Shown here in pieces: positions 41,560 to 53,056 of a stretch of 64,000 bases of DNA. The position numbers and the translations under genes were made by a program. The stretch spans positions 182,767,548-182,831,547 of the forward strand of contig NC_064618.1 of NCBI RefSeq assembly GCF_023898315.1. The letters run 5' to 3'. A model generated the notes under the pieces. The model searched no databases. It was not told the DNA's origin and saw only the letters and a list, made by a program, of their open reading frames with translations. The DNA comes from Schistocerca nitens. Taxonomy: Eukaryota > Arthropoda > Insecta > Orthoptera > Acrididae. Position 1 is the stretch's first letter, and the number at the start of each line of letters is the position of its first letter.

Positions 41560-43241
41560 ATGAGTAACGTAGAAGTAAATGTCCTCGGAGTAGTGAAGCA
41601 ACTTAAATCACTTAATAAAAGCAAGTCTTCTGATACAGACTGTATATCAATTAGGTTTCTTTCGGAGTATGCTGATGCATTAGATCCATACTTAACAATC
41701 ATATACAACCGTTCGCTTGACCTAAGATCCGTACCCAAAGACTGGAAAGTTGCACAGGTCACATCAATATTAAAGAAAGGTAATAGGAGTAATCCACTAA
41801 ATTACAGGCCCATATCGTTAACGTCGACATGCAGCAGGATTTTGGTACATATAATGTGTTCAAACTTTATAAATTACCTCGAAGAAAACTGTCTATTGAC
41901 ACACAGTTCAAAATGGTTGAAATGGCTCTGAGCACTATGGGGCTCAACTTCTGCTGTCATCAGTCCCCTAGAACTTAGAACTACTTAAACCTAACTAACG
42001 TAAGGACATCACACACATCCATGCGAGGCAGGATTCGAACCTGCGACCGTAGCGATCACGCGGTTCCAGACTGAAGCGCCTAGAACCGCACGGCCACACA
42101 GGCCGGCGACACACAGTCAACACGGGCTTAGAAAACATCGTTCCTGTGAAACACAACTAGCTCGTTATTCACATGAAGTGTTGAGTATTGACAAGGGATT
42201 TCAGATCGATTCCGTATTTCTGGATTTCCGGATGGCTTTTGACACTGTACCACACAAGCGGCTTGTAATGAAACTGCGTGCTTATGGAATATCGTCTCAG
42301 TTATGTGACTGGATTTGTGATTTCCTGTCAGAGAGGTCACAGAACGTAGTAATTGACGGGAAGTCATCGAGTAAAACAGAAGTGATTTCTGGCGTTCCCC
42401 AAGGTAGTGTTATAGGCCCTTGGCTGTTCCTTATCTATATAAACGATTTAGGAGACAATCTGAGGGGACGTCTTCGGTTGTTTGCAGATGACGCTGTCGT
42501 TTATCGACTAATAAAGTCATCAGGAGATCAAAACGAATTTCAAAACTATTTAGAAAAGATATATGAATGGTGTGAAAATTGACAGTTGACCCTAAATAAT
42601 GAAAAGTGTGAAGTCATCCACATGAGTGCTAAAAGGAATTGGTTACACTTCGGTCTCACGATAAATCAGTCTAATATAAAAGTCGTAAATTCAGCTAAAT
42701 ACCTAGGTATTACAATTACGAGCAACTTAAATTGGAAGGAACACGCAGAAAATTTTGTAGGGAAGGCTAACCAATGACTGCGTTTTATTGGCAGGACACT
42801 TAGAAAATGTAACAGATCTACTAAGGAGACTGCCTAACTGCCTACACTACGCTTGTCCGTCCTCTTTTAGAATACTGCTGCGCGGTGTGGGATCCTTACT
42901 AGATAGGACTGACGGAGTACATCGAAAAAGTTCAAAGAAGGGCAGCACGTTTTGTATTATCGCGAAATATGGGAGAGAGTGTCAGAGAAATGATACAGGA
43001 TTTTGTCTGGACATCATTAAAAGAAAGGCGTTTTTCGTTGCGACGGGATCTTCTCACGAAATTCCGATCACCAACTTTCTCCTCCGAATGCGAAAATATT
43101 TTGTTGACACCGACCTACATAGGGAGAAACGATCACCACGATAAAATAAGGGGATTCAGAGCTCATACTGAAAGATATAGGTTTTCGTTCTTTCAGCGCG
43201 TTATACGAGATTGGAATAACAATGAACCCTCTGCCAGGCAC
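41560..43241 (+). pseudogene. LINE A reverse transcriptase, broken
   Basis: The N-terminal part, with VVKQLKSLNKSKSSDTD and NYRPISLTSTCSRI, ends where the SINE enters. After it, QIDSVFLDFRMAFDTVPHKRL carries the first catalytic Asp, SGVPQGSVIGPWLFLIYIND follows, and LRLFADDAVVYR is the intact FADD active site. Stops follow at 42580 and 42776 and a frameshift near 42,900. The C terminus includes IQDFVWTSLKERR and ends RVIRDWNNNEPSARH. The enzyme copied element RNA at nicked target DNA; this copy cannot make a complete protein. Confidence 0.87.
41908..42107 (-). mobile_element. tRNA-derived SINE (class-II head) in LINE A
   Basis: Minus strand, with B-box complement GGATTCGAACCTGCGAC. A perfect 10-bp duplication, GACACACAGT, is at 41898-41907 and 42108-42117. 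It splits the reverse transcriptase just before the QHGF-like region. Confidence 0.93.
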
Positions 43242-43286
43242 TGAAATGTGATTTGCAGAGTATCCATGTAGATGTAGATGTAGATA

Positions 43287-44236
43287 ACATTTCGATCTTA
43301 ACGGAACTTAATCGATAGATGTGAAGGGAATATCCGGAGTACCACAGGGAAGTGTGATAGGACTATTGCTGTTTACAATGTATATAAAGAATCTAATAGA
43401 AAGCGTGGTATGCTCTTTAAGGCTATTCGCAAATGATGCAGTTGTCTGTACCAAAGTAGCAACGCCAGGAGTTAGTAAGAATTTGCAGGACGACCTACAG
43501 AGAATTGATGAATGGTGCAGACTCTGGCAGTTGGCCCTGAACGTAAATACATGTAACATATTGCGCATACATAGGAAAAGAAATCCACTACTGTCCAGCT
43601 ACATTACTGATGACACTACTGACAAACAGCTGGAGCCAGCGTCTACCGTACAATATCCAGGCGTAACTATCCAGAGCGATCTTAAGTGGAATGAGCATAG
43701 AAAATAGATAGTGGGAAAAATCAGACACCAGACTCAGATTAATCGGAAGACTCTTAAGGAAATATAACTCATCCATGAAAGAAGTGGCTTATAAGGCGCT
43801 TGTTCGCCCGATTCTTTTGTTCATCTATCTGGGATCCCTATCAGGTAGGTCTGATAGAGGAGATAGAGAAGATCCAACGAAGAGCGGCGCGTTTCGTCAC
43901 GGGATCGTTTAGCTGGCGAGAGAGCGTTACGGAGATGCTAAACAAACGCCACTGGCAGACGATACAAGAGAGGCGTTGTGCATCACTAAGATATTTACTA
44001 CTGAAATTTCGGGACGGCAGTTTTCAGGAGGAGTCGGACAACATATTACTTTACGTCCCCGGCACATACGTCTCGCCTATTGACCACGAGGAGAAAATTG
44101 GAGAAATTAGAGCCAATACAGAGGCTTGCCGACAGTCATTCTTCCCATGCACTATTGAAGAGTGAATAGTGGTACAGAAAGTACCCTCTGCCACACACCA
44201 TTAGGTGGCTTGCAGAGTATGATGTAGATGTAGATG
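43287..44236 (+). pseudogene. LINE B, right part
   Basis: It resumes with VKGISGVPQGSVIGLLLFTMYI, then SLRLFANDAVVC (FADD changed to FAND), and after stops and frameshifts IQRRAARFVTGSF and ERRCASLRYLLLKFRDG. The 3' tail is GATGTAGATGTAGATGAATC. This is the same protein architecture as LINE A but a different, more diverged family member. Confidence 0.85.
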
Positions 44237-44289
44237 AATCAGATGGGTATTATGCGTGCTACGTAAAGGCTCACATGTTAAAATTGCTT

Positions 44290-45300
44290 TATTGTCATAC
44301 AATGAAGAGCCAAAGAAACCTGCCTAATAACGTGTAGGGCTCTCGCGACACGACGTGGAATGGACTCGACTAATGACTGAAGCAATGCTGCATGGAACTG
44401 ACACCGTCAATCCTGCAGGGCTCTCCATAAATCCATAAGAGTACGAGGGGTTGGAGACCTCTTCTGAACAACACTTTGCAAGGCATCCCATATATGCTCA
44501 ATTGTGTTCATGTCTGGGGAGTTCGGTGGCCAGCGGAAGTGTTGAAACTCGGTAGAGTGTTTCTGGAGCCACTCTGTAGCAATTCTGGACGTGTGGTCCG
44601 TCGCATTGTCCTGCTGGAATTGCCCAAGTCTGTCGGAATGCACAATGAACATGCATGGATGCATGTGATCAGCCAGGATGCTTACGAACGTGTCACCTGT
44701 CAGAGTCGTATCTAGAAGTATCAGGGTCCCATATCACTCCAATACACACATCCCACATCATTACAGCGTCAATGGATTCATGAGGATGTCTCCATACCCG
44801 TACACATCGATCAGCTCGATACAATTTGAAACGAGACTCGTCCGACAAGGCAACATGTTTCCAGTCATCAACTGTCCAATGCCGGTGTTGACAGGCCCAG
44901 GCGACGCCTAAAACGTTGTGTCGTGCAGTCATCAAGGGTACACGAGTGGGCCATCGGCTCCGAAAGCTCGTATCGATGATGTTTCGTTGAATGGTTCGCA
45001 CGCTGACACCTGTTGATGGCCCAGCACTGAAATCCGTAGCAATTTGCGGAAGGGTTGCAATTCTGTCACGTTGAACCTCTTCAGTCGATGTTGGTCCCGT
45101 TTTTGCAGGCTCTTTTTCCGGCCGCAACGATGTCGAGGATTTGATGTTTTACCGGTTTCCTGATATTCACGGAACACTCGTGAAATGGTCGTACTGTAAA
45201 ATCCCCACTTCTACCTCGGAAATACTGTGTTCCATTTCTCATGAGTCGACTATAACATAACTTTCAAAGTCACTTAAATCTTGATAGCCTGCCACTGTAG
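44290..45300 (-). pseudogene. Tc1-like transposase relic, DD36E-type spacing
   Basis: Minus strand: FREYQETGKTSNPRHRCGR (helix-turn-helix end), then WKHVALSDESRFKLYRADRCVRVW (first Asp intact), then GQFQQDNATDHTSRIATEWL (second Asp), and WPPNSPDMNTIEHIWDALQ (Glu). 36 residues lie between the last two, the spacing reported for the Incomer group of Tc1 elements. Several frameshifts lie between the pieces. The left terminal region GAAGAGCCAAAGAAACCTGC is recognisable near 44304; the right end is not. Confidence 0.8.
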
Positions 45301-45482
45301 CAGCTGTAACCGATCTAACAACTACGCTGTATTCTGGCTGTTTAGATATCTCTGTATTTGAATACACATGCTTGTAACAGTTTGTTTGGTACTTCAGTGT
45401 AAAACATGTGTCAGATAGTGTGTCACATAAGGCAAAGACGGTGTGAATACCCTAATTAGTTTGCATGCTGTAATACATTACA
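45301..45482. other. Unassigned spacer
   Basis: No feature recognised between the Tc1 relic and the next element. Confidence 0.5.
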
Positions 45483-45484
45483 TA

Positions 45485-46907
45485 CACTCCTGGAAATTGA
45501 AATAAGAACACCGTGAATTCATTGTCCCAGGAAGGGGAAACTGTATTGACACATTCCTGGGGTCAGATACATCACATGATCACACTGACAGAACCACAGG
45601 CACATAGACACAGGCAACAGAGCATGCACAATGTCGGCACTAGTACAGTGTATATCCACCTTTCGCAGCAATGCAGGCTGCTATTCTCCCATGGAGACGA
45701 TCGTACAGATGCTGGATGTAGTCCTGTGGAACGGCTTGCCATGCCATTTCCACCTGGCGCCTCAGTTGGACCAGCGTTCGTGCTGGACGTGCAGACCGCG
45801 TGAGACGACGCTTCATCCAGTCCCAAACATGCTCAATGGGGGACAGATCCGGAGATCTTGCTGGCCAGGGTAGTTGACTTACACCTTCTAGAGCACATTG
45901 GGTGGCACGGGATACATGCGGACGTGCATTGACCTGTTGGAACAGCAAGTTCCCTTGCCGGTCTAGGAATCGTAGAACGATGGGTTCGATGACGGTTTGG
46001 ATGTACCGTGCCCTATTCAGTGTCCCCTCGACGACCACCAGTGGTGTACGGCCAGTGTAGGAGATCGCTCCCCACACCATGATGCCGGGTGTTGGCCCTG
46101 TGTGCCTCGGTCGTATGCAGTCCTGATTGTGGCGTTCACCTGCACGGCGCCAAACACGCATACGACCATCATTGGCACCAAGGCAGAAGCGACTCTCATC
46201 GCTGAAGACGACACGTCTCCATTCGTCCCTCCATTCACGCCTGTCGCGACACCACTGGAGGCGGGCTGCACGATGTTGGGGCGTGAGCGGAAGACGGCCT
46301 AACGGTGTGCGGGACCGTAGCCCAGCTTCATGGAGACGGTTGCGAATGGTCCTCGCCGATACCCCAGGAGCAACAGTGTCCCTAATTTGCTGGGAAGTGG
46401 CGGTGCGGTCCCCTACGGCACTGCGTAGGATCCTACGGTCTTGGCGTGCATCCGTGCGTCGCTGCGGTCCGGTCCCACGTCGACGGGCACGTGCACCTTC
46501 CGCCGACCACTGGCGACAACATCGATGTACTGTGGAGACCTCACGCCCCACGTGTTGAGCAATTCGGCGGTACGTCCACCCGGCCTCCCGCATTCCCACT
46601 ATACGCCCTCGCTCAAAGTCCGTCAACTGCTCATACGGTTCACGTCCACGCTGTCGCGGCATGCTACCAGTGTTAAAGACTGCGATGGAGCTCCGTATGC
46701 CACGGCAAACTGGCTGACACTGACGGCGGCGGTGCACAAATGCTGCGCAGCTAGCGCCATTCGACGGCCAACACCGCGGTTCCTGGTGTGTCCGCTGTGC
46801 CGTGCGTGTGATCATTGCTTGTACAGCCCTCTCGCAGTGTCCGGAGCAAGTATGGTGGGTCTGACACACCGGTGTCAATGTGTTTTTTTTTTCCATTTCC
46901 AGGAGTG
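45485..46907 (-). mobile_element. Tc1-like element, family E (DD32E), copy 3
   Basis: Ends CACTCCTGGAAATTG and complement of CACTCCTGGAAATGG, with TA at 45483-45484 and 46908-46909; 1,423 bp, in opposite orientation to copies 1 and 2. Confidence 0.95.
45640..46662 (-). CDS. Tc1-like transposase, full length, second catalytic Asp lost
   Basis: 340 residues, collinear with the intact copy at 15619-16641, from MPRQRGREPYEQLTDFERG to GGYTLY. The frame is uninterrupted and is open upstream to 46896; the chosen Met is the family start. D155 in VVFSDESRF and E277 in SPIEHVW are present, but the second metal-binding Asp (position 244) is Val: LLFQQVNARPH. A transposase without this Asp should be catalytically dead, though its DNA-binding half is intact and could still bind the ends of other copies. 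Only a handful of other substitutions separate it from copy 1. Confidence 0.93.
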   Translation of the reverse strand: MPRQRGREPYEQLTDFERGRIVGMREAGWTYRRIAQHVGREVSTVHRCCRQWSAEGARARRRGTGPQRRTDARQDRRILRSAVGDRTATSQQIRDTVAPGVSARTIRNRLHEAGLRSRTPLGRLPLTPQHRAARLQWCRDRREWRDEWRRVVFSDESRFCLGANDGRMRVWRRAGERHNQDCIRPRHTGPTPGIMVWGAISYTGRTPLVVVEGTLNRARYIQTVIEPIVLRFLDRQGNLLFQQVNARPHVSRATQCALEGVSQLPWPARSPDLSPIEHVWDWMKRRLTRSARPARTLVQLRRQVEMAWQAVPQDYIQHLYDRLHGRIAACIAAKGGYTLY

Positions 46908-46909
46908 TA

Positions 46910-47257
46910 TATAGCTATGTAGCTATATAGCTATTGAGACATTGTCCGTAACGATAATCCACGAAATAAAAAGTATTAGCCCATTCCATAAAAGTGATGG
47001 TGATTCTAGCAAAGAAGGGACCGAATACATTATAAGCTGCCAACATAACACGAAATACTGATTGATTTATGCCGTTGTTAGATCACAATCGTCGCGCGAG
47101 ATGAAACATAGCTTCAGACTTCTTGTCGAGGTGAATGTTCGGCGACGTCATAAATTGGTGCTGCACTAAGTATAGCAGTCAGTGCACGCCGGATCTCGAC
47201 CTCGTACATGCCACAAATGGAAAGAAACGGAACACTCTGTAGTTTAGACTAAACAAA
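46910..47257. other. Unassigned, begins with AGCTAT repeats
   Basis: TATAGCTATGTAGCTATATAG at the left is a short low-complexity run; nothing else is recognised. Confidence 0.5.
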
Positions 47258-47899
47258 AACATTATTATTCGGAAAGTAAGGCCCGATTTGGCGTGAAATG
47301 GAAACCACTGTGAAAATCCTATGGAACTTTGCACAGATGTGTTGGACAGTGTCTTTAGTGCCGTTCGCTTCCGTCGCTATTTTCAGTTCAGGGCGCAAAG
47401 CGACCACGTAGAAATTCCTAAAACAACAGTGTCTCCCGCGAAGTATGTGGATCTGGTGAGGGATTTCGCCTGAAGCTATGCAGCCCACATAACATAAATC
47501 TTATGCGTTTCTTTCTTCAAGACAAATCTCAGCCGCATTCTGCAGGGGCAATGGAGACCCTCGTGCAGCGTTTTCGGTGGGGAGTGTTTGATCACCCACT
47601 ATACAGCCCTTAGTTGGCGCCCTCCGATGATCATCTCTGCTCACATGAACCGCTAGCTACCAAGACAACATTTTGGCACAAACAACAAAAGACAGACCAG
47701 CTCAGAGAACTGGCGGAAAGTACAGGCGGCTGCTTTCCGTGAGGAGGATACTGAAAGTTTGTACAAGCTACGACTAATGTCCAAGTCGGAGCGGCGACTA
47801 TTTAGAACGGTAGCTGGAAGGTGTGGTCAACTATTGCGAATAAAAAATTTTAGATTTTCGCTGTGGTTTCGATTTCGCGACAGATCGGAATAGCCCTCG
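47258..47899 (+). mobile_element. Mariner-like element H, internally deleted
   Basis: The left terminal region TTTGGCGTGAAATGGAAACC and right complement TCGCGAAATCGAAACCACAG correspond over about 50 bp, with TA after the right end. In between, 47520-47760 reads QDKSQPHSAGAMETLVQRFRWGVFDHPLYSP, then LAPSDDHL, the mariner second-Asp to third-Asp region (second Asp kept in LQDK). The N-terminal domain and first Asp are missing. Confidence 0.75.
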
Positions 47900-48256
47900 T
47901 AGATTAATTGCATAAAGTACCACAGACCATCCAGACGACAGGGACATTTCTGTGGTAATACGTAAGTGTTGTGTCACTACATCTGTCGTTTCATTTGTGC
48001 CCTGGAAATGAGAGGTTGTACATCTGTCGAAGTAAAGGCGGTTCCCCGCAAGTTATTTGAATACGTGACATAACGGGAGAAGCTTAATTTCAACATTATT
48101 TAACAATTAAAAGTTACATATTGTTATATTATAATAAAGAAATTTTCTACAACGTTGCTAATGCGTGTAGGAAAAGCAGATTTGAATATATTTCTAACGA
48201 ACAAATAACCTTTGTAGACGACAACTGGGCTACAAAATTATTTGCAGATTAAAAAA
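47900..48256. other. Unassigned stretch
   Basis: Nothing recognised. Confidence 0.5.
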
Positions 48257-49450
48257 CACTGAAGCGTCAGGAGTCATGGGATGGCGATATGCTCACATAC
48301 AGACAGCGGTAGTATCGCGTACACAAGGTATAAAAGGGCAGTCCATTGGCTGTACTGTCATTTGTTCTCAGGTGATCTATGTGAAAAGGTCTCCGATGCG
48401 ATTATGGCAGTTCGATGGGAATTACAGACTTTGAATTTGGCATGGCAGCTGGAGCTAGACGAATGGGATATTGCATTTCGGAAGTCGTTAGAGAATTTCA
48501 TATTCCGAGATTCACTGCGTCAATAAGGTGCCGAGAAGACCAGATTGCAGGTATTATTTCTCACCACGTGCAACGCAGTGGCAGACGGCTTTCACTTAAC
48601 GACAGACAGCAACGGCATTTGCGTAAAGTTGTCAGTGCTAACAGACAGGCACCAAGGCGTGAAATAACCCAGAAATCAATGCGGGACGTACGACGAACGT
48701 ATCCGTTAGGACAGTACGGCGAAATTTGCCTTTAATGGGCTGAGGCAGCAGACGACCGAAGTGCTCTAATTTGCTAATAGCTCGATATCGGCTGCAGCGC
48801 CTCATCTGGGCTCGTAACCTTATCGGCTGAACCCTAGACGACTGGAAAACCGTGGCCTGGTCGGATAAGCCACGATTTTAGTTGGTAAGAGCTGAGGGTA
48901 TGGTTCGAGTGTGGCGCAGACCCCATGAAGCCATACACCCAAGTTGTCAACAAGGTACTGTGCAAGCTGGTGATGGTTCTGTAGTGGTGTTGGCTGTGTT
49001 CACACGGAATAGCCCGGGTCCTTTGGTCCAACAGAACCGGTCATTGCCTGGAAATGGCTACGTACTGCTGCTTGGAGACCATTTGCAGCAATTCACGGAC
49101 TTCATGTTCCCAAACAACGATGGAATTTTCATGGTTGACAATGCGCAATGTTGTCAGTGCGCCAGAATTGTCCGCGATTGGTTTGAAGAACTTTCTGGAA
49201 TGACTTGATCACCCATATCACTCATCTAACATGGAGACGTAATCGAGGGGTCAGTCCATGCACGAGTTCCTGCACCGGCAACACTTTCGCCGATATGGAT
49301 GGCCAAAGAGACAAAATGGTTCAATATTTCTGCAGGGGACTTCCAACGACTTGTTGAGTCCAAGTCGCGTCGAGTTGCTGCACTACTCCAGGCGAAACGA
49401 GGTTCGACACGATATTAGGAAGTATCCTATGACTTTTGTCACCTCAATTT
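48257..49450 (+). pseudogene. Tc1-like element, family D, longest copy, broken
   Basis: The left end contains GTCAGGAGTCATGGGATGG and the right end CCTATGACTTTTGTCACCTC, the family D terminal repeats in diverged form. Reading along: LEFGMAAGARRMGYC (N-terminal helix-turn-helix, about 48430), HLRKVVSANRQAPRREI, DWKTVAW with SDKP in place of SDES, GMVRVWRRPHEAIHPSC, GIFMVDNAQCCQC (second Asp), and RDWFEELSG. The final Glu region is garbled. About 1.2 kb is preserved, enough to serve as a map for the shorter copies at 5385, 6956 and 37941. Confidence 0.85.
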
Positions 49451-49584
49451 TGGGTTTTAGTTAAATATGTAAAAGACTAGTTTTTTAAGAAATTAATCAT
49501 TCTGTATGTAACTGTGATACTTTAACAGTATTTGTACCACGAATTATATGTTTTTGTATTTTATCGCTATTGTTAAAATTTTAG
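49451..49584. other. Unassigned spacer
   Basis: A+T-rich, nothing recognised. Confidence 0.5.
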
Positions 49585-49586
49585 TA

Positions 49587-50020
49587 CGAGAGCGTGGTGA
49601 AAAATAATGCCTCCGAAACTTTTACTCTGTTGTCAATATCTGATGAAGTATTACATGTCATACATATTACTCGGTCAACTTTCCCGATTCACTGAGGCAA
49701 ACTATAACCCTCTGCCGTTAGAGGGCCCCAACTATAACGTGTTAACATGGCGGTGTGTAATGTAATTACGTCGGTGAGTGAAAAACGGCGTGCTGTATTA
49801 GTGTTTCTAAATTCAGAAGAGTTCGTCCATATACGGAGCACCCGTCCTTCAGCATGATCAGCCGTTGGGAGAAATATATTTGTCGCCTTGTGACTATGTT
49901 GAGTAATAAACATGTAGACATGAAGAATAAATATGTAGAATGTTAATATTGTTTTATTTAAAAAGCTTCAAGAATTTTCACATAAAAAATACGGAGGCAT
50001 TCCTTTTCAGCACTCCCTCG
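49587..50020 (+). mobile_element. Mariner element F, 434-bp deleted copy
   Basis: TA at 49585-49586 and 50021-50022. The left end is CGAGAGCGTGGTGAAAAATA and the right complement CGAGGGAGTGCTGAAAAGGA; inside both is TGCCTCCG. An N-terminal piece follows GTGTTAACATGGCGGTG (SEKRRAVLVFLNSEE) and a C-terminal piece ends near 49910. The centre is deleted, as in non-autonomous derivatives that depend on transposase from full copies. Confidence 0.85.
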
Positions 50021-50022
50021 TA

Positions 50023-51112
50023 ATTTATGTTGGACAAGGTATCACGATAAGAACCCAGCTCAAAATATGACTTGTATAAGTTATACGCTGACTGTAAAAT
50101 CGTAAATTTTTGTGCTTATTGCTAGACACTGTGCAAATAGAAAATCGTTTACTATCCAGTAAAGGTCTTATTGTATATTATGAATATAAGTGAGAGGAAA
50201 TATATGTTGTGAAATATTTCAAAGCTATCGAAAAGTGTCACAAGCCTATTTAGACGCAGGCGTTCGTTGGTCACGGTGAGGTGAATATGTTACTGCTATT
50301 TTCAGCAAATTTTGTTGATAACTCTTATCGTCCTGAAGAACATGCCATTTGCATCACCTAGCGCTGAGAACGATGAAGTGCACTGATGTATGACGTACGA
50401 ATATTGTACAAGAATTTAACGTAGATTCATGTGAAAATCTAACCGTCAGAACTTACAATCGGTAACTGATAAAGAGAATTTTTATGTCTCTAATTAAGCT
50501 AGTCAAAGTAGGTCATTAATCGATCTTCGAATCTATCTGTAATAGATGTGATTAGAAACACAAATACAGTTGGGCAAAAATGCCTTCAGTTTACGTGCAC
50601 TAATGAATATTTAAATAATTATAACTCATTCTACTTTTCTTCTGAACGTAAATACGAAAATTGTAGAGAAATCATATTACAGAAATATGACGTCCTTCTA
50701 TTATGTGATAAAATTAGTTTAATTAAGGTGTGTACTACAACCCTTGCCCTGACAAAGTCGTTAGTGTTTCTTTCTATATCTGGCTTTATTTAAATCTGGA
50801 AATGTAGTCGTAATGTGAAGGAATGTTATGGTATCGATCTCTTCGCTAATGGTAAAAAGAAGGCGTTCTATGGGCTTGTTTTATTATTAAGTGCTAAGGT
50901 AATGTATGTCTGCAACTTCTTCTTCCATGAGAATCGGTCCTAGGTGATATGCAGCCAGTTTACTCCAGTGATTTTCCGTAGGTCTCTGTCCTATCTTTCT
51001 GATGGTCTTCATCGTGGTGGCGTTAAAATGAACCTAAATATGTTTTTATAAGTGGTTTTTGTCAAAGCTTTATTCTGTAAGCAAGAGTAATTCAGCAAGA
51101 TTTACAAACAAC
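50023..51112. other. Unassigned stretch
   Basis: 1.1 kb of A+T-rich DNA; no motif or repeat recognised. Confidence 0.55.
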
Positions 51113-51114
51113 TG

Positions 51115-51243
51115 TCCGGTCGCGGTGGTCTAGCTGTTCTAGGCGCTCAGTCCGGAACCGCGCAACTGCTACGGTCGCAGGTTCGAATCCTGCCTCGGGC
51201 ATGGATTTGTGTGATGTCCTTAGGTTGGTTATGTTTAAGTAGT
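51115..51243 (+). mobile_element. tRNA-derived SINE (class-II head), 3'-truncated
   Basis: The complete head (CCGGTCGCGGTGGTCTAGC, B box GGTTCGAATCCTGCC) and first part of the body to GTTTAAGTAG, where unrelated sequence starts. Loss of the 3' end means a later deletion or rearrangement. Confidence 0.88.
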
Positions 51244-51499
51244 GGTCACGTCTCTTTCCCAGCGGGTCTGCCGCACGGGAAGCACTTGCGGATCATTGTG
51301 TGAACAACCCGCCAGACCACGAGCAGTCGATCTGTGCTATGGGCTGACATCGTGACCTCCAGGCAGCCTTGAGTCTGCCACTGAAGACAACAGAGTCCAC
51401 TACGTCCTATGCAGCAACCAGCCGTCACTGAGGGCACAACTATGAGATGTATTTTGAACAATAACATGAACAATAACTAATCTTGTCCAATTGGCGTCA
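51244..51499. other. Unassigned, G+C-richer
   Basis: Possibly the leader of the following Gypsy-type element; no definite signal. Confidence 0.4.
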
Positions 51500-52139
51500 A
51501 CGAAGCCCCACAGTCCCTTAGGACAAATATCATCTCTAAATAGTACGAGTTTACAGCCAGGGAGTGGGTGATTCCTACAAATTGGATGGCGAAAGTGTTA
51601 GAGCCTAAGAAGGTCGTCAACCCCGGAAGTGGTTCCAACCAAAAGCACCAATGGGGGTTTATCAGAAACCAACGTCTGAAACAGACACACAGGGTAAGAG
51701 AGCAAAAAATTTAAAGATTGGAAAGGAACTTTTAGAACGCCAACCGAGCCAATGGATTTGTCTCAGTTAAGGGGCAATGTTCCTGAAGAGTATCTTGTTC
51801 CCACACATTTTAGGATTTACAATTTAACAGGCCACAGTGCAACTTACCGTAAATTCATACCCGAGTCGTTCACTACATGTAGGAAGTATGGTCACACAGC
51901 AGATGATTGCGCATAGTATCCCTGGGCGAAAATTAGACATAGGAATCAAGACAAATTGTTTTCTTGGGAAACTGTAGTTAACGAGTTTTGTATTTTGAGA
52001 CTTGCGGTAGTTCGTTTGTATTACAAATGAAAAATTAAACTGCACAAACATCACGCAGACACGGGCAGCTGGTACTAACAAGACGATAGCCGCTCTCATG
52101 GAGAGACGACAATGAGAGGCAGAAAGCATAGAGTGAACA

Positions 52140-52870
52140 GTTAAGGCGGCAGTTACACGCTTTACAAGCGGGACAGCAACCGCAGTCGGGTTTAGATCCT
52201 TCAGCCGCGGACCTCATAGCCCACTTCTCGAGAGCATCGGAGGACGTATCTGTATTTTTAGTTGATGTACTAGCCATGGCTGGGTTAAGTAACTGGTCAG
52301 ATTATGTATCATGGTCGAGGCTAAGACCAATGTCACGTAGCATGAAGTTCTCGGTAAGACATCCACATTTGAAGAATTAGTAGAGGGGTTATGGCAAAGG
52401 TATAGAAAACATAAAAGTGCACAGTTCTTAGAGAAGGACTCAATGGCTTGACGCAGAAAGTGAATGAAACGGTATAAAGATTTTCTAAGAGCCTTCGGAA
52501 TATAAATGGACAAACTTACGAGCTGACACAAAATTTGGAGGCGGGCAGGATCATGGTCTGGGAAGCACAGAACAGGGCGTTGGACGTTTTCTTACGAGGA
52601 GTCCCTCCAGATTTTTCATGGAGGCTGCTTATCGAAAACCCTGGTGGCTGAACTCCAGCATTGCCATACATGCATGAAACAGGCAGCGCAACAAAAACGC
52701 ACAGTGAGCGGAGAATATTTAAGTCTGGGGAACATTACTGTTGTGATAAACATGGACACTTCAAGGCACAATTCCGTAAACTACAATTCTACAGTTGTCA
52801 ACGGTTTGGGCACGAGACTCAGGAATATAGATACAGGAAACAGGGCAAGCACAATGGGAGGAAGAAACCG
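52140..52870 (+). pseudogene. Gypsy-type Gag with zinc knuckles
   Basis: Broken frames give DPSAADLIAHFSRASEDVSV, then NLEAGRIMVWEAQNRALDVF and LRGVPPDFSWRLL, a capsid-like region. HYCCDKHGHFKAQFRK and FYSCQRFGHETQEYRYRK are two CCHC knuckles, each with its last Cys replaced. Gag would package element RNA. There are several stops and frameshifts. Confidence 0.7.
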
Positions 52871-53056
52871 TAAAATGCCAAGGGGATTGCTCGTTCCGTT
52901 GTGAAACTCTCCAAGTAAAACGACAGAAAAGCATACACAAGACGGATTGTTGCCTAATAGAATGGGTACGTAATAAGAAGTGTAAATTCCCAGTGGCCTG
53001 GGGCACACCTATCTGTTGTTAGTCTGCACCTCATGGACAATAAGAGACTGTAAACT

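Larger units (their letters stand above)
40641..43286 (+). mobile_element. LINE A (endonuclease-RT non-LTR retrotransposon), inserted in LINE B
   Basis: Order: a G+C-rich leader to about 40,780; an apurinic endonuclease-like domain with LQALIESTDAQIVIGTESWLKP and GGGVFVAVRSS, and a VVSGDF motif near 41175; then reverse transcriptase. The 3' end is TCCATGTAGATGTAGATGTA, a TAGATG-repeat tail like that of LINE B. ORF1 is not recognised, so the 5' part is missing. A SINE sits at 41908-42107. Clade is not resolved; Jockey- or CR1-like. Confidence 0.85.
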
